NCBI GenBank assembly: GCA_964430275.1
Contig: CAYSGF010000045.1
Coordinates: 1 to 7,404, forward strand
Reading direction: 5' to 3'
DNA: 7,404 bases
Source of the DNA: DASTYK01 sp964430275
GTDB taxonomy: Bacteria; Gemmatimonadota; Gemmatimonadetes; Longimicrobiales; RSA9
Positions 6,829 to 7,404 of this stretch are shown one piece after another. Position numbers and translations under genes: made by a program. The notes below the pieces were generated by a model. That model made no database searches. It was not told the origin of the DNA and worked only from the letters and a program-made list of their open reading frames with translations. Within the stretch, counting starts at the first letter, position 1, and every line of letters starts with the position of its first letter.

Positions 6829-7145
6829 GCGACAACCCCTCGAAGAGCGTCGTCACGGTCGAGATCGCCGGCGAGGAGTACACGCTGCGGGCGGACACGA
6901 CGCCCGAGTACGCGCGCGACTGCGCCGCCCAGGTGGACCGCACGATCAAGGAGATCCTGCAGGGCAGCGCCCTCATCCAGACCCACAAGGCCGCCATCCT
7001 CGCGGCCCTCTCGCTGACGGATCAGCTGTTCCAGGCGCGCCGCGAGACGGACGCGCTGCGCGAGCAGATCGGCCAGATGGTCGGCCGCCTCACGGCCGAT
7101 GTGCGCGCCCGCCTGGAGCCGTCCGACCTTGCGGCTCCTCGCTAG
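6825..7145 (+). CDS. zapA: Cell division protein ZapA
   Basis: ZapA binds FtsZ in the cytoplasm and promotes bundling of protofilaments and Z-ring stability. The 106 residues have family length. The N-terminal FtsZ-binding domain shows VVTVEIAGEEYTLRADTTPEYARDCAAQVDRTIKEI (about 9-44). It is followed by the conserved AAILAALSLTDQLFQARRE and a C-terminal helix used for dimer/tetramer formation. ATG 6825 is chosen because CTGGAGG (6811-6817) lies seven nt upstream and the conserved domain begins right after it. A longer in-frame extension from 6561 would overlap the coiled-coil gene completely and has no family support. The gene follows its neighbour with an ATGA overlap and ends 120 nt before rny. 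Confidence 0.95.
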   Translation: MSDNPSKSVVTVEIAGEEYTLRADTTPEYARDCAAQVDRTIKEILQGSALIQTHKAAILAALSLTDQLFQARRETDALREQIGQMVGRLTADVRARLEPSDLAAPR

Positions 7146-7158
7146 CGCCCGCTAGTTT
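7129..7158 (+). promoter_or_regulatory. Candidate promoter for rny
   Basis: A weak -35-like TTGCGG (7129-7134) and TAGTTT (7153-7158) are separated by 18 nt. The context CCGCTAGTTT (7149-7158) differs by one base from that of the infC promoter candidate. A perfect ten-base palindrome, TTGCGCGCAA (7157-7166), covers the expected start site. Another inverted repeat, CTAGCG (7142-7147) with CGCTAG (7150-7155), followed by TTT could instead act as a weak terminator for zapA. Confidence 0.35.
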
Positions 7159-7162
7159 GCGC

Positions 7163-7255
7163 GCAAGGGCGCAGCGCGGTTCCACAACGCCCCGCAGCGT
7201 CAAGCATCGCAACCAGTTAGACGTCGCCTACCGCGGCGGCCGCCGGCCGCCTTGC
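7163..7255 (+). ncRNA. Possible structured leader or small RNA between zapA and rny
   Basis: GCAAGG (7163-7168), near the predicted transcription start, is exactly complementary to CCTTGC (7250-7255), just before the rny ribosome binding site. Inside are a short hairpin (GCGG 7176-7179 with CCGC 7192-7195) and a GCGTC/GACGT pair (7197-7201 with 7220-7224). There is also a strong seven-bp hairpin, GGCGGCC (7235-7241) with GGCCGCC (7245-7251), which competes with the closing pair. In many bacteria 6S RNA lies next to zapA, but this gap is shorter than typical 6S RNA and shows no clear long rod with a central bubble. It is more likely an rny 5' leader. Such short stems are common in GC-rich DNA. 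Confidence 0.25.
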
Positions 7256-7265
7256 TGGAGAGATC

Positions 7266-7404
7266 ATGGAGATTCCGTTGCTGATCGGCGCGATCGCCGT
7301 CGGCGCCGCCCTCGTGGGCGTGCTCGCCGGATGGCTGATCGAGCGTACGCGTCTGCAACGGCGTAGCGCTGATGCCGAATCCGTCGCGGCCCGCATCCTC
7401 GAGG
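7266..7404 (+). CDS. rny: Ribonuclease Y, N-terminal part (3' end outside window)
   Basis: Membrane-anchored endoribonuclease that initiates mRNA decay in many bacteria lacking RNase E. Only 46 codons are visible. They begin with one hydrophobic transmembrane helix (about residues 4-24, IPLLIGAIAVGAALVGVLAGWLI). A basic, charged segment (ERTRLQRRS) follows, and then the start of a coiled coil (ADAESVAARILE). This matches the RNase Y N-terminus, whose members end this part with a similar AxxILEEA helix; the KH and HD domains would be beyond the window. ATG 7266 has GGAG (7257-7260) five nt upstream. The assignment rests on a short stretch, and another single-pass coiled-coil protein cannot be excluded, but zapA followed by rny is a familiar neighbourhood. 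Confidence 0.8.
   Translation, partial: MEIPLLIGAIAVGAALVGVLAGWLIERTRLQRRSADAESVAARILE

Noticed and set aside
7146..7265. Canonical 6S RNA between zapA and rny
   Set aside because: The gap is only 120 nt, shorter than typical 6S RNA, and no long rod with a central bubble can be drawn; kept only as a low-confidence structured leader.

Overview
This is a high-GC bacterial window made almost entirely of core housekeeping genes, all on the + strand. It runs from a truncated thrS at the left edge to a truncated rny at the right edge. The order is thrS (3' part), infC, rpmI, rplT, a ktrA/trkA-type potassium-channel regulator, pheS, pheT, a small coiled-coil gene, zapA and rny (5' part). The GC content, protein character and order (translation genes, then pheST, zapA and rny) suggest Gemmatimonadota or a similar high-GC, non-actinobacterial lineage. 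That assignment is an inference from general knowledge, and no 16S or other definitive marker is present.

Layout. Positions 1-976 hold the catalytic core and anticodon-binding domain of threonyl-tRNA synthetase. Positions 977-1269 are the only long non-coding stretch. It holds a candidate promoter (TTGACG-17-TAGCTT), a structured leader of about 175 nt and a textbook intrinsic terminator ending 21 nt before the infC start, arranged as a transcription attenuator. infC then appears to start at an AUA codon (1270) behind a perfect AGGAGG. rpmI and rplT follow closely. After a 38-nt gap with a strong GC hairpin comes ktrA, and from there to zapA every junction is an ATGA or an 8-nt overlap: ktrA/pheS, pheS/pheT, pheT/coiled-coil and coiled-coil/zapA. 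The 120-nt zapA-rny gap holds a second candidate promoter and several small inverted repeats, followed by the start of membrane-anchored ribonuclease Y.

Function. The genes serve translation (ThrRS, IF3, L35, L20, PheRS alpha and beta), K+ homeostasis (KtrA-type RCK protein), cell division (ZapA and a small coiled-coil partner candidate) and mRNA decay (RNase Y). I found no mobile element, CRISPR array, tRNA, rRNA or defence system. The most interesting signals are regulatory: the infC leader attenuator with a competing pairing, the AUA start of infC, and the possibly structured zapA-rny spacer. I did not find convincing evidence of a wholly new biological system.
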